Of a DNA stretch of 29,759 nucleotides, positions 6,842-16,016 are shown in pieces. The stretch comes from RI-153 sp963721725. Lineage in GTDB: Bacteria > Chloroflexota > Anaerolineae > Caldilineales > Caldilineaceae. Location: contig CAVRLX010000031.1 of assembly GCA_963721725.1 (NCBI GenBank), forward strand, positions 1-29,759, in the 5' to 3' direction. Made by a program: the position numbers and the translations under genes. Each line of letters begins with the position of its first letter. Positions within the stretch are counted from its first letter, which is position 1. The notes beneath the pieces were generated by a model that made no database searches, was not told the origin of the DNA, and saw only the letters and a list, made by a program, of their open reading frames with translations.

Positions 6842-8602
6842 CTACACCCCCGGCCACGTGAACGTCGGCGCGTGGGCGTAGCGCTCCATTTGGATCGTCA
6901 GCCGCCCGCCGCAGCCCGGCGCCAACTGCACCCGGAAGGCTGCGTGTCGCTCCCCATAGCGGCCATCTACAGCCACTGTGTCCCCGTCGCTTATCCCCAC
7001 TTCGTGTAACTGATGTTCGGCATAGGCCCCACCCTGCACAATCACCGTGCGCGCTTCACGCGGGTTGAGGTTCACCAGTGTCACCGTCACCGTGTCGTCG
7101 CTCATGCCTTCCACCAGTGCTGCCACATCTTCGGGCAGGCCCGCACGCCCGCGTGCCGGATCAAAGTAGCGCAGGCGCGAGAAGAGGGGAAAGCCAACGC
7201 GGCCCGTGGGCAAGCCGCCCAACATCTGTTGGATCAGCACATCGGTGGTGGCGGGATTGATGAAGTTCATGTCGTCGGAGAGGCGCGTGTCCGGCGTGGA
7301 GTGATCGGCGTGCATGGCCGCCACTTTGCGGCGCAGATCCTCGAGATCGCCCAGCAGCGCTTCGGTCGCATAGTCGGGATTGTCGCCATCTAAAAAGCGC
7401 AGCCACGCGTCATCCGCCACCAGTGCCCGATCCGCCTCGTTCATGGACCAGTAATAGGTTTCCAATGCACAGCCATTGAAGGGCGTGGGGCGGAAGTCAT
7501 ACCAGCCCTCATCGCCGTACATGTGCGGATAGTGCATTTTGCCGTCGATCTCGCGCCCGTTTTCGTTGACTTTCTGCATCACGCCGCGCCAGGTGTCCAC
7601 ATAGCGCTGATCGCCGGTCATGAGCAGGGCGTTGCCAAAGCCATAGGGCGCGCGGATGCCCACATAGTTGCGATGGGCCAGCGCGCCAGTCTGCGGCACC
7701 TCCACGCTAAAGCCCCAGCCATAAACACCGCCATACCATTTGCCGTCACAGGCGCCGCCCAGCGTGCCATCCAGCCCCACGTTGCTGGGGATGATGCCGC
7801 CGTTTTCCTCGGTGCGCGCCACCCAGGCGTCCATATAATCCACCAGCCAGCGCCGATATTGGTCATCGCCTGTAAGCGCATAGGCGTTGAGCGCCAGCGT
7901 GGTCACCGACAGATTGAGCGGGTTATCGCCCGCCACATCGTTGTAATCCTTGAAATGAGCCACCATCTCGTCGTAGTTGCGTTCGCCGTGGCCCAGGTGA
8001 AAGCGCCCTTCAATCTCAATCGGATCGCCCGCCCAATCCAGCCCGGTGGCCTTGCGCAACAGCGGCCCGCGGCTGCCGTTGAACATGCTGCGGATCACCT
8101 TGTGTTCGGGGTCATAGTTGGGCGCAAGCAGATCATCGCCCATGTACATGCCCATGTAGCGCAGGCTGCGCTGGCGGAAGAGGGCGTCGTTGGGGTCGGA
8201 AAGCCCTTGCAAGAAGAAGGCCGAATAGCCCTCGGCGTGGTGGAACCAATCGAACATGGTGGGGAATTCGCGGAAGTACATGCCATCCCGCGCCAGGGGA
8301 ACCTCGACGGTCTTGGCCTCGGTGTATTGGCGCAGGTGGCCTTCCCAGCCCTTTTTGTAGAGTGCCATCACGTTGTCCGGCGCGCCCAAGGCGTGCAGCA
8401 CCGTCCAGTTGAGCAGATTCTCGGCGGCATCGTCGGGGCCGTCATCCCCGCCCCAGCGCGGCACACAGAGCAGATAGCCACGCTCGTCGAAATATTTGGC
8501 AAAGAAGGCGGCGCACGCTTCGCTCTGTTCGCGTAGCAACTGCCGTTGTAGTAGCGCCCAATCGGGTGGCGCAAGCGGGGTGTCCAGGGTGATGGTGGTC
8601 AT
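6842..8602 (-). CDS. Conserved protein of unknown family, probable alpha/alpha-barrel carbohydrate enzyme
   Basis: A 586-aa cytosolic protein (no signal peptide) that I cannot assign to a named family. About residues 1-470 are helix-rich with aromatic and glycine clusters: FDWFHHAEGYSAFFLQGL, GHGERNYDEMVAHFKDYND, GGACDGKWYGGVYGWGFSV and YGDEGWYDFRPTPFNG. That is the texture of (alpha/alpha)6-barrel glycoside hydrolases or lyases. The last 110 residues (TVTVTLVNLNPREARTVIVQ and onward) look like a C-terminal beta-sandwich. Candidate acid catalysts are the D/E residues in HAEGY, GHGERNYDE and YGDEGW, but which are used is unknown. ATG at 8602 has AAGGAG eight bases upstream. The frame is intact. 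It follows the beta-lactamase-like gene on the same strand after about 90 bases, so co-expression is plausible. Confidence 0.75.
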   Translation of the reverse strand: MTTITLDTPLAPPDWALLQRQLLREQSEACAAFFAKYFDERGYLLCVPRWGGDDGPDDAAENLLNWTVLHALGAPDNVMALYKKGWEGHLRQYTEAKTVEVPLARDGMYFREFPTMFDWFHHAEGYSAFFLQGLSDPNDALFRQRSLRYMGMYMGDDLLAPNYDPEHKVIRSMFNGSRGPLLRKATGLDWAGDPIEIEGRFHLGHGERNYDEMVAHFKDYNDVAGDNPLNLSVTTLALNAYALTGDDQYRRWLVDYMDAWVARTEENGGIIPSNVGLDGTLGGACDGKWYGGVYGWGFSVEVPQTGALAHRNYVGIRAPYGFGNALLMTGDQRYVDTWRGVMQKVNENGREIDGKMHYPHMYGDEGWYDFRPTPFNGCALETYYWSMNEADRALVADDAWLRFLDGDNPDYATEALLGDLEDLRRKVAAMHADHSTPDTRLSDDMNFINPATTDVLIQQMLGGLPTGRVGFPLFSRLRYFDPARGRAGLPEDVAALVEGMSDDTVTVTLVNLNPREARTVIVQGGAYAEHQLHEVGISDGDTVAVDGRYGERHAAFRVQLAPGCGGRLTIQMERYAHAPTFTWPGV

Positions 8603-8632
8603 TGGGTAGCTCCTTGATGGGTGAAAATGGAA

Positions 8633-8649
8633 TGCGTGATGCGTAATTC
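8633..8649 (+). repeat. Dispersed 17-bp repeat, copy A
   Basis: TGCGTGATGCGTAATTC, found again in reverse orientation at 12198-12214. It lies in a 93-bp gap that also holds a degenerate tandem of CCGTCCGTCGT/CTGCCGT units (about 8650-8695). Both copies lie in gaps between minus-strand genes. Confidence 0.45.
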
Positions 8650-8695
8650 TGCCGTCCGTCGTCCGTCGTCTGCGGTCAATTGTCTGCCGTCTGCC

Positions 8696-9808
8696 TCACA
8701 GCGCGCTGGCGGCGACAAGATTTGAACAGCGGCCAATCAGTTTAGCGCTGTTGACGCTGGGTTCAGTGGTGAGCAAGGTGCAGACCATCTCACGTACAGG
8801 ATCAACCCAAAGCACGGTTCCCGTCGCCCCACCGTGACCAAAGCTGTCCGGCGAAACCAGATTGCCGTAAAATCCCCATTCCGCCGCCGGGAAGCGTCGC
8901 CAGCCCAGCCCATAGCTGTGATCATGTTTCACGGCCGATGGCAGGGCGGGGAGGGGGCCGGTCTGGTCACGGGTCATGGCGTCCACGGTGGCACGGCTAA
9001 AGACAGGCGCGCCGCCCAGTTTGCTGCTGTCGAGGAATGCTTGCCCGTAGCGGAAAAGATCGGTCACCGTGCTGAACATGCCGCCCCACGGCGCGCCGAA
9101 GTTGTGCCAATAGGGTGTGTTCCAGTGCCAATCTGTCTCCAGCATGGCGGCTCCCACGTTGACATGGGCGATACGATCGGCGGGCAGCCCCTGTGCGCCC
9201 AGCGCGCTGTCGTGCATGCCCAGCGGCTCGAAGATCTCCCGGCGCAGAAAGTCGCGCAGGGGTGTGGCGCTCACCCGTTCCACCAGTTCGCCCAGGATGG
9301 CAATGCCGGTGCTTTGGTATTGGATGTTGGTGTCGGCTGCGAAGTCGGGCGTCAGCGCACAGATGCGGCGCACAAACTCGCCCAGCGGCGCGTGCTCGGC
9401 GCGCAGCGCCTCATTTTCTGGCAACATATCGGGCAGGCCAGAGGTGTGGGTCATCAACTGGCGAACGGTAATCGCCTCTTTGCCCGCGTTGCCAAATTCC
9501 GGCACATAGGCCGCGGCGGGATCATCCAAGAGCAGCAGCCCCCGCTCCACCAACAGCATCACCGCCGAGACCACCACGGGCTTGGTAATCGACGCAATCA
9601 GGAAAATGGTGTCGGGCCGGATGGGCGGCGAGTCGGGCGTGAGGCGCAGATTGCCAACCACGTGCGCGGCCAGGGGCGTGCCGTGCCGTGCCACCAGCAG
9701 CACCGCGCCCGGGATTTTCCCGGCTTCCACGGCTTCATCCAGAAAGCGGTGTGCTCGCTGAAGGCGCTCCGGGGAGAGGCCGATGGCTTCGGGAGCGGGA
9801 TAGCTCAT
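8696..9808 (-). CDS. Serine hydrolase, class C beta-lactamase/esterase family
   Basis: A 370-aa member of the beta-lactamase-like serine hydrolase family (EstB/DD-peptidase type). The nucleophile motif SITK gives S73 and K76, the second motif is Y164-Q-S, and the KTG-equivalent is HGG (H325) in SFGHGGATGTVLW. There is no signal peptide, which argues against a periplasmic beta-lactamase and favours a cytosolic ester or amide hydrolase within the metabolic cluster. The start ATG (9808-9806) overlaps the TGA of the epimerase gene upstream as ATGA, so the two are translationally coupled. The frame is intact and the length typical. The real substrate is unknown; an antibiotic-resistance role should not be assumed. 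Confidence 0.85.
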   Translation of the reverse strand: MSYPAPEAIGLSPERLQRAHRFLDEAVEAGKIPGAVLLVARHGTPLAAHVVGNLRLTPDSPPIRPDTIFLIASITKPVVVSAVMLLVERGLLLLDDPAAAYVPEFGNAGKEAITVRQLMTHTSGLPDMLPENEALRAEHAPLGEFVRRICALTPDFAADTNIQYQSTGIAILGELVERVSATPLRDFLRREIFEPLGMHDSALGAQGLPADRIAHVNVGAAMLETDWHWNTPYWHNFGAPWGGMFSTVTDLFRYGQAFLDSSKLGGAPVFSRATVDAMTRDQTGPLPALPSAVKHDHSYGLGWRRFPAAEWGFYGNLVSPDSFGHGGATGTVLWVDPVREMVCTLLTTEPSVNSAKLIGRCSNLVAASAL

Positions 9809-10792
9809 GCCTGCACCGCCTCGTCGATCATGCGGAAAATGTCATATTGGGCTTCGAAGCCGAGGATCTGGCGGGCTTTGCGTAGGTCAAACTCGTAATT
9901 TGTGGGCATTTGCCCGACCAGTTTGGCGTCAATAAGCGGAAGGCCCAGCTTTTCGGCCAAGTAGGGCACGGTCTCTTCCCAGGTGTAGGGGCGTGGGCGC
10001 GGCCAGTTGAATGGCGTGGCCGATGGCCCCGGTGTTGCCCAACCCGGCCAGCAGCCCGTCGGTGATGTCCTGAGCGTGGGCAATGTGCTTTTTGAAGCTG
10101 CGCCCGCTTTCGTCACGCGCGATGATCAGGGTGTTTTCGTTGGCAGTGACGGCGGCGCGCAATTCATCGCGCACGGCTTCGGTCTCTGGCGTGGAGTTGC
10201 GCTCGTAGCTTTGCAGCCAGTGGCGCGCATAAAATTGCGGAAAGCGCAGAATCTCATCCCCGCCCACAGTGAGGGCAAAGCGAAAGATCGTCACCGGCAG
10301 CCCCCCGTTGCGCTGATAGCCGCGACAGAGATCTTCGCCCAGTTGTTTGGTCAGCGCATAGACCCCGCCCGGCTCCAGCGGCATGGTGTCCTCGGCAATG
10401 GGGTCGGGAATGCCGCCGGGGATGTACTTTTGATAGAGGGCGTCGCTGCTGGCAAAGAAGAAGTGGCGCAACGCCTGATTTTTGGCTGCGGCTTCCAGCA
10501 TGTTGAAGGTGCCGCGCACGTTGATCTCGAAATATTCCTCATTCGTGAACGGTCCGCCGCCCTGGAAGGCCGCGCCCAGGTGATAGATCGCATCTGTGCC
10601 CGCCACAGCTCGTTCCACGTCTGCCACCTCGGTGAGGCTGCCTTCGTGTAGCTCGATGGGTAGCGCACTTAACCGGTCTAGTCGCCGATCCCACGGCCAG
10701 ACCAGCCCGCGCACGCTATGGCCCGCTTCCACCAGTGATTGGGCCAGCACTGCGCCAATTCGTCCGGTAATGCCTGTGATCAAGATGTTCAT
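9805..10792 (-). CDS. NAD-dependent epimerase/dehydratase (extended SDR), frameshifted
   Basis: An extended short-chain dehydrogenase acting on a sugar or nucleotide sugar. The Rossmann motif TGITGRIG (G7, G10, G13), the SSD segment (115-117) and the catalytic pair Y145/K149 in GGVYALTKQLG are intact. The main frame ends prematurely near 9929. The expected C-terminus (PRPYTWEETVPYLAEKLGLP and then FDLRKARQILGFEAQYD) is in the next frame. One extra base in the GC-rich stretch 9986-10002 explains it, restoring 328 aa. ATG at 10792 has GAGGAG six bases upstream. It forms an operon with the serine hydrolase, overlapping it by four bases. Substrate unknown. Confidence 0.85.
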
Positions 10793-10814
10793 CGTGACTC
10801 CTCAGAGGGTGATA

Positions 10815-10913
10815 CGCAGATTGCGCAGATTTTCAGAAATAGAACACGGATTGGGCGGATTGCCACGGATTTTTTCTGATCGGCGAAAATCCGCTTAATC
10901 TGCGCTATCTGCG
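10815..10913. repeat. Dispersed intergenic repeat cluster
   Basis: CGCAGATTGCGCAGATTTT (10815-10833), an ACGGATTGGGCGGATTGCC unit, and an inverted counterpart GAAAATCCGCTTAATCTGCG (about 10885-10904). Together they can fold back on each other. A degenerate relative of the first unit lies at 5042-5068. Such CGCAGATT/CGGATT repeats are known as dispersed intergenic sequences in several phyla; I see no coding content. Confidence 0.45.
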
Positions 10914-10915
10914 TT

Positions 10916-12073
10916 CTATTCTGTTTCAGTGACAGAATAGCCGTTTTGCATGGCGGCGTGTTGAAAGCGCTCTTCGTCGAGGATCAGCCCAAAGCCGGGC
11001 CGGTTCGGGATGTGAACCTGCCCATTTTCGACGGCATAGGCCGAGCTGTCCACGCCGGGGGTCTCCACTTCGTCCCACTCCACAAAGGTGAAGCCCTCAA
11101 TGGCCGCGGCCAGATGACCGGCGTAGTGGTTGCCCAGATGCCGCCCGTAATGGTGCGGAGCGGCGCGCACACCCCAGCCGTCCAGCCGTTGGCCCAGCGC
11201 CAGCCACGGCGTGAAGCCATAGCTGAAAATGTCGTATTGGATCACGTCCACAATGCCCGCCTGCGCCCAGTCCAGCAGGGTGGGCGATGCCTGCCCTTCG
11301 CCGTCGGCGATAAGCACATCTAGCCCCTGCTCGGCCATCCACGCCCGCAGATCCGTATAGAGTACGTTGTCCTCGTGGAAGGCTTCTTCCAGCCAGAAGA
11401 GCGCACAGTCGGCGGTTTCGGCCAGCACCCGCTTGGTGAGGTTGAGATTGTAGCCGTTGTTGGCGTCAATCATCAGCCGAGCATCCTGGCCCCACGGCGG
11501 CGCGAATGGCGCGAATGATGGCAATGTCGCGCCCGGTTCCTTTGTCCAGCGGGAGGTGACGTGCGCCGCGCCCCACTTTGATCTTGAAATGGCGATGGCC
11601 GCGGGCATAGCCCTGGCGTGCTTCGTCCACCAGGAGTGCCACGGCTTCATCGTCATCGTCCACATGCAGGTCGTCAAAATAGAGCGAGGTGTCATAGCAG
11701 GGGACACGGAAGGGCGTGTCAACGGTTTTGCCGCGCATCGCCGCTGCCAATGCATAGACCGGCTGGCCGCTGTGCTGTCCCGCCAGATCCCAAAGGGGGA
11801 AATCGAAGGGGAGTCCCTGTGCGGTTGCGCCGCTTTGGGGATCAAAAAGGTCATCCAGTGAAGTGCCGAGGATACTCTGCGCTGTGGCGACATCGGCCCG
11901 GCAAACACCAAAACCGCTGGCCCCGTCGTCGGTGATGAGGCGGGCCAACGGCAACTTCACGGTGAAACCGTGATCGCCCGGCGCGCGTTGCGGCCGGCAT
12001 GGCGCGGACGCCGTCCTTCGAGTTCTGCCCACTGGATAGAAACAACACGGGGAGAATGGGATTGGGGTGACAT
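10916..12073 (-). CDS. Second enolase-superfamily (mandelate racemase-like) enzyme, two frameshifts
   Basis: A mandelate racemase/muconate lactonizing-type enzyme distinct from the one at 1724-2827. Fragments in two frames assemble into 385 aa: MSPQSHSPRVVSIQWAELEG, then FTVKLPLARLITDDG through HRHFKIKVGRGARHLP (the K-x-K motif), then ARLMIDANNGYNLNL (metal Asp), FWLEEAFHED (Glu), ADGEGQ (Glu) and the barrel His in APHHYGRHLGNH. The first shift, near 11972-11990, needs one added base; the second, near 11488-11493, one removed. ATG at 12073 has GGAAAG upstream and begins with the expected short beta-strand. Its DGEGQ ligand context and HHYG acid differ from the first paralogue, so a different substrate is likely. 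Confidence 0.8.
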
Positions 12074-12197
12074 GGTCTTTCCGTTTTGGGTGGCGGGGTA
12101 GAAGACGGTAAGGGCATAATATCATGGCATGGCAGAGGATGATAGTTTGTAAAGCGTGACGTGATGCGTACTCTGTAACTTTGTAACGCGTCATCAC

Positions 12198-12214
12198 GAA
12201 TTACGCATCACGCA
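12198..12214 (-). repeat. Dispersed 17-bp repeat, copy B
   Basis: The reverse-strand copy of TGCGTGATGCGTAATTC seen at 8633-8649. The surrounding 12150-12214 is itself partly self-complementary (GTGATGCGTA near 12160 against TACGCATCAC), so this gap can form a hairpin. Confidence 0.45.
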
Positions 12215-12220
12215 CCGCCT

Positions 12221-13763
12221 TTATCCCCGTCGGTAATACTCCTCAAACCGATCCTGCGGCTGCCAGCCCAACAGCCGTTTGGCCTTGTCGTTGGGGAAGA
12301 CGCCGTGGGGCAGATCCGTGCCGATGTGGAAATATTCATAGGGCGAAGGCAGGGTCTCCACGGTCAGGGCACAGTGGATGGCGCACGCCGAATCCAGCCA
12401 TGAAATTGTCAGCGGATGCAGAAATTTGCCCTGCTTCACCTCAGGATTGAGGAAGGCACAGAAGGTGAGCGTGGGCACGCTGAGGCCGTACCATTCGGCG
12501 AAAATCTGCACGATCTCTTGGCCCAACAACTTGCTGGGAATATAGACCCAGCCAGTGCCGGGGCGGGCAGGCACGTCATCCACCACGCGCGTATCCCAAC
12601 TGTAACTGCGGTCGCCACGGTCGCCCAGCATAAACGGCCCGGTGTGGACAACCCGGTGAATGCCATGCGCCACTGCCGCCGCCATCACATGATACGCGCC
12701 CAGTGTGTTGACGCGGAAAGCGTCCGCCGGATCATGGCGCACCACGCTGACGTTGACAATGGCATCCATGCCCTCACATGCCGCCATTACCTGATCCAGC
12801 GTCGCGCACATCCACCACGCGCCATTCATGGGGCGGCTGCGGCGGCACAGGCAACGGCGCGCCCGGTCCTTGCGGTTTGATCTGCATCAACTCTTCCACC
12901 GGCTTCACGTCGGTGAGGCGCAGCGTGTAGTGCGGGGCCAGAATTTCGGCCACAGCGCTGCCCAACGGTCCACCCGCGCCAAAGACCACCACCTTGCGGA
13001 TCGGTCTCGGTGGGATCGGCGCAGGCTGCTCGGCGCTGATGGGCAAAATTGTGTCATCCCAGCGGGCGCGGAAATCATGTTGTGGCTGATAGTGTAGCGG
13101 CGCATCGGCGGCACGTGCCACGGGAACCGCAGCCCGATCTCCGCCGGCGGCAATGTGGAAGATCTGCCAGCCAGTCACCTCGGCGCTTAACGCCTTTTGA
13201 AACGCAGAGACGGCATCGTTCACATGCAGCCAGCGCGGATCATAGGGCTGGTCGGCGATGGTGGCGTCATCGACAATCTCGCCCAGGCGCAGGCAGAGCG
13301 CAGGTGTGCCGGTGACGCGCACCACCTCGCGCACAGCCACTTCGGCCAGATAGGCGCAAAGTGGGGCGATCTGCGGCTGCGGGCGCGGACGCCAGGCCTC
13401 ATCGACACGGTATTCTTGCCATAGCGGCGCAAAGAGGTCGAGCGTGCTGCCCAGGATGATGCGTTTGACGCCACGCTCGCCCACCGCTTTCACCAGTTGA
13501 TAGGTGCCGCGGGTGGCGTGATCCAGGGTGGCGCTCTCGTCGCTAAGGCGCGTCGTGAGCGGGGCCAGGTGAATTAATTCCGTGACGCCGTCAACCAGGG
13601 CATCAACAAAGGCTTGCTCGCGCAGATCGCCGCAGCACGTTTCCACCCCGGCAATGGGTGGATCGATCTGCGTATCTGTGGCGCGAATTTCATGGGTATC
13701 GGCAAGAGCGGTGATAAGAACACGGGCCAGCGGGCTATTGGCTCCAGTAATCAACACAGACAT
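12221..13763 (-). CDS. Tandem double-SDR protein (two epimerase-like domains), frameshifted
   Basis: A 513-aa protein after correcting one extra base near 12797-12803. It carries two SDR/epimerase-like domains in a row. Domain 1 (about 1-250) begins MSVLITGANSPLARVLITAL: the second and third Gly of the TGxxGxxG motif are Ser and Ala. Where the catalytic YxxxK is expected it has YLAEV, with no Lys. Domain 2 (about 260-513) begins KVVVFGAGGPLGSAVAEIL and keeps the pair in GWVYIPSKLLGQE. Domain 1 is therefore probably a non-catalytic or structural pseudo-domain and domain 2 the enzyme. ATG at 13763 has AAAGGAAA upstream. It is likely transcribed leftward ahead of the second enolase-superfamily gene, 147 bases away. 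Confidence 0.78.
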
Positions 13764-13798
13764 GAGGTTTCCTTTAGGGCATGAGCGGGTGAATATGA

Positions 13799-13829
13799 CG
13801 TGCTGCGTGCTGATCTGTCACGCAGCACG
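13799..13829. repeat. Perfect 11-bp inverted repeat in a divergent promoter region
   Basis: CGTGCTGCGTG (13799-13809) and CACGCAGCACG (13819-13829) flank a 9-base loop. It lies 36 bases upstream of the double-SDR start and 88 bases before the rightward exporter promoter. It could be an operator for a dimeric regulator or an RNA hairpin in the leftward leader. Confidence 0.45.
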
Positions 13830-13916
13830 ATCTGTCCTATCTTACCACGACCGCCCCCAATCGCATGCTGTATCCCCTGCAAAAACTGCGCATGATCTTT
13901 TCATCTTTTTGTCGAA

Positions 13917-13945
13917 TTGACTGACCCTACCTCTTTCACTATGAT
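13917..13945 (+). promoter_or_regulatory. Strong sigma-70-like promoter of the ABC exporter leader
   Basis: TTGACT (13917-13922), exactly 17 bases, then TATGAT (13940-13945). It is followed by a leader of about 310 nt before the first exporter gene at 14263. Confidence 0.65.
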
Positions 13946-13986
13946 GACGCTATCTACATCCACCACCAGAAAGGAGAATTACCCAC

Positions 13987-14058
13987 ATGACAATCTCAGG
14001 ATTACAACAGTTCGGCACACCCTTTTTCTTGAAAGCGGTTTGCGTCGCAACTCGTTAG
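13987..14058 (+). CDS. Possible 23-aa leader peptide
   Basis: An ATG at 13987 is preceded by AGAAAGGAGAATTA, one of the best ribosome sites in the window, and 42 bases earlier by a near-consensus promoter. The reading MTISGLQQFGTPFFLKAVCV continues three residues and stops at TAG (14056-14058). I recognise no family. It could be a translated regulatory leader peptide, the truncated start of a lost gene, or a small exported peptide handled by the adjacent exporter. The last idea is speculation from position only. Confidence 0.4.
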   Translation: MTISGLQQFGTPFFLKAVCVATR

Positions 14059-14262
14059 TCCGGCAGAAAACATCCGAATATCCGAATCTCTGATCACAGA
14101 TATTGGGTATTTTGCTGCCATGCCTGAGATGGGTAATTCTTTCCCCATTTTTGCATAACCCCTTGTGGGGTGTCTTGGACCCTGAGTTGTGCGCACATCG
14201 CACGGTTCGTGGTTTTTCTTTGCCCAGCGCTCGCGGGGCAGATGACACCCATAGGGAGAGTT
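14059..14262 (+). promoter_or_regulatory. Structured 5' leader of the exporter operon
   Basis: About 200 non-coding bases between the small ORF and the first exporter gene. Hairpins visible: CCCC-TTGT-GGGG (14159-14170), GTGCG-CACAT-CGCAC (14189-14203) followed ten bases later by TTTTTCTTT, and TGCCC/GGGCA around AGCGCTCGCG (14221-14240). The ribosome site AGGGAG (about 14253-14258) comes right after. An attenuator or unclassified riboswitch is possible; I match it to no known class. Confidence 0.35.
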
Positions 14263-16016
14263 ATGTTTCGCGTCTTTTTCACTTCTTACAACTTATCTGC
14301 GGCCCCAATCGCCACGCGTTTTGCTGCTCACCACGTTGATCTTGGGCGGAATTGGGTCTGCAACTGATCAACCCACAGATCATGCGTTATGTATTGGATC
14401 AGGCCCAGGCGGGCGCGGCCCAACCCCAGTTGATGCTGGCGGCGGGGCTGTTCTTGCTCTTTGGCCTGATCCAAGCGGGCATTACCCTGCTCACCAACTA
14501 TCTTGGCACCGATGTTAGTTGGGATGCCACCAATCGGCTGCACGCCGATTTGGCGCTGCACTGTCTGCGCCTGGACATGGCCTTTCACAACCGCCACACG
14601 CCCGGCGAACTGATTGCGCGTGTGGACGGCGATGTGGGCAATCTGGCCGAATTGTTTTCGCAGATGGTGCTACGAATTCTCGCCAATGGCTTGCTCGTCG
14701 TCGGTGTGGTGATTATGCTCTGGCGCGAAGATTGGCGCATGGGGCTGGCTGCCACGCTCTATGCCGCATTGGTTGTCATGGTCTTGCAACTGGTGCAAAG
14801 CCGTACCGTGAAGCTATGGACACGGGTCAGCGAGACCGACGCCACGCTGGGCAGCCTGTTGGAAGAACGGCTGGGCGGGCGCGAAGACATCCGCGCCAAT
14901 GGCGGCGAAGGGTATGTATTGCGGCGGTTGGCGTTGGCTCAGGCCGAACGATTCCAGGCCGTTTACCCTGCCCTGCGCTTTGGTGTCTTTACCTTTGCCG
15001 CCAATCAGTTGCTCTTCACAGTGGCACTGGTGCTGGCCTTTGGCATCGGTATTGCCCTCTTTCTAGCCGGGCGCGCCACGATTGGCACGGTCTATCTGAT
15101 TGCCTATTACGTGGGGCTGTTACAATCGCCACTGGGCGATTTTCGTCACTTAATGGGCAAATTTCAAGAAGCCTCGGCCAGCGTGGGGCGTATTCAGGAA
15201 TTATGGCAACAGCAGCCCACTGTGACTACATCTGCCGACGAGGGACGGGCTGCCCTGGCCGAGGGCGCGCTGGCTGTAGCTTTCGACCATCTCTCCTTCC
15301 ACTATGCCGGCCAAAATGGCAGCATAGGGCCTGTGCTGCAAGATCTTTCGTTCTGTGTGCCCGCCGGACGGGTGCTGGGGCTGATTGGGCGCACGGGCAG
15401 CGGCAAAACTACGGTGACCCGGCTGCTCTTTCGCCTTTACGAACCTGACGCCGGGAACATTCAACTAGGCGGCACCCCCATTCATGCGCTCTCACTCCGC
15501 GATTTGCGTCAGCGTGTGGGCATGGTCACCCAGGATGTGCAACTCTTCGCTGGCTCGCTGCGCGACAACATCACCCTCTTTAACCCCCGTGTTGACGACG
15601 ACGCCATTCTGGCTGCGCTCTCTGAATTAGGCCTGTGGAGTTGGTATCTGGCCCAGCCCAACGGTCTCGATACGGTGCTCGAAGGGAGCGGCGGCCTTTC
15701 GGCAGGCGAGGCACAACTGCTGGCCTTTGTGCGCATCTTCCTCAAAGATCCCGGCTTGGTCATCCTTGATGAAGCCTCGTCGCGGCTTGATCCGGCCACC
15801 GAGGCGTTGCTAGAGCGCGCCATCGATCGATTGCTGCGTGGGCGCACGGCTATTATCATCGCCCACCGCCTGGAGACACTGGCCCGCGCCGACGATATTC
15901 TGATCCTCGACGGCGGGCGCACTGTCGAATTAGGTCCACGTGCTGCGTTGGCGTTAGACGCCGATTCCCGTTTTTATCACCTGTTGCAGCATGGTCTACA
16001 GGAGACACTGGCATGA
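14263..16016 (+). CDS. ABC exporter half-transporter A (permease-ATPase), two frameshifts
   Basis: An ABC exporter subunit with an N-terminal six-helix membrane domain and a C-terminal ATPase, 583 aa after correction. The N-terminus is only recovered by removing one T from the run 14275-14279 and one G from 14354-14356, giving MFRVFSLLTTYLRPQ then LLLTTLILGGIGLQLINPQ. ATPase motifs (approximate numbering): Walker A GRTGSGKT at 375-382, Q-loop TQDVQ, signature LSAGEAQ at 478, Walker B VILDEAS with D502/E503, and H-loop H534. The signature deviates from LSGGQ while the catalytic Glu is kept. ATG at 14263 has AGGGAG upstream. Its TGA overlaps the next gene's ATG. The cargo is unknown. Confidence 0.87.

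Noticed and set aside
7523..8536. 337-codon plus-strand reading antisense to the 586-aa protein
   Set aside because: Same His/Gln-rich antisense composition, no start signals. The minus-strand gene has a strong ribosome site and full-length frame.
8696..9808. Antibiotic-resistance beta-lactamase
   Set aside because: There is no signal peptide and the gene is coupled to a sugar epimerase. The fold is shared with many esterases and amidases, so resistance is not supported.
8834..9898. 354-codon plus-strand reading antisense to the serine hydrolase
   Set aside because: It is rich in His, Gln and Arg, the usual look of an antisense shadow, and lies over a gene with SITK, YxS and HGG motifs.
14189..14220. 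Intrinsic terminator in the exporter leader
   Set aside because: The GTGCG/CGCAC stem is only five pairs and the U-run is ten bases away, so it is mentioned as a leader hairpin and not called as a terminator.
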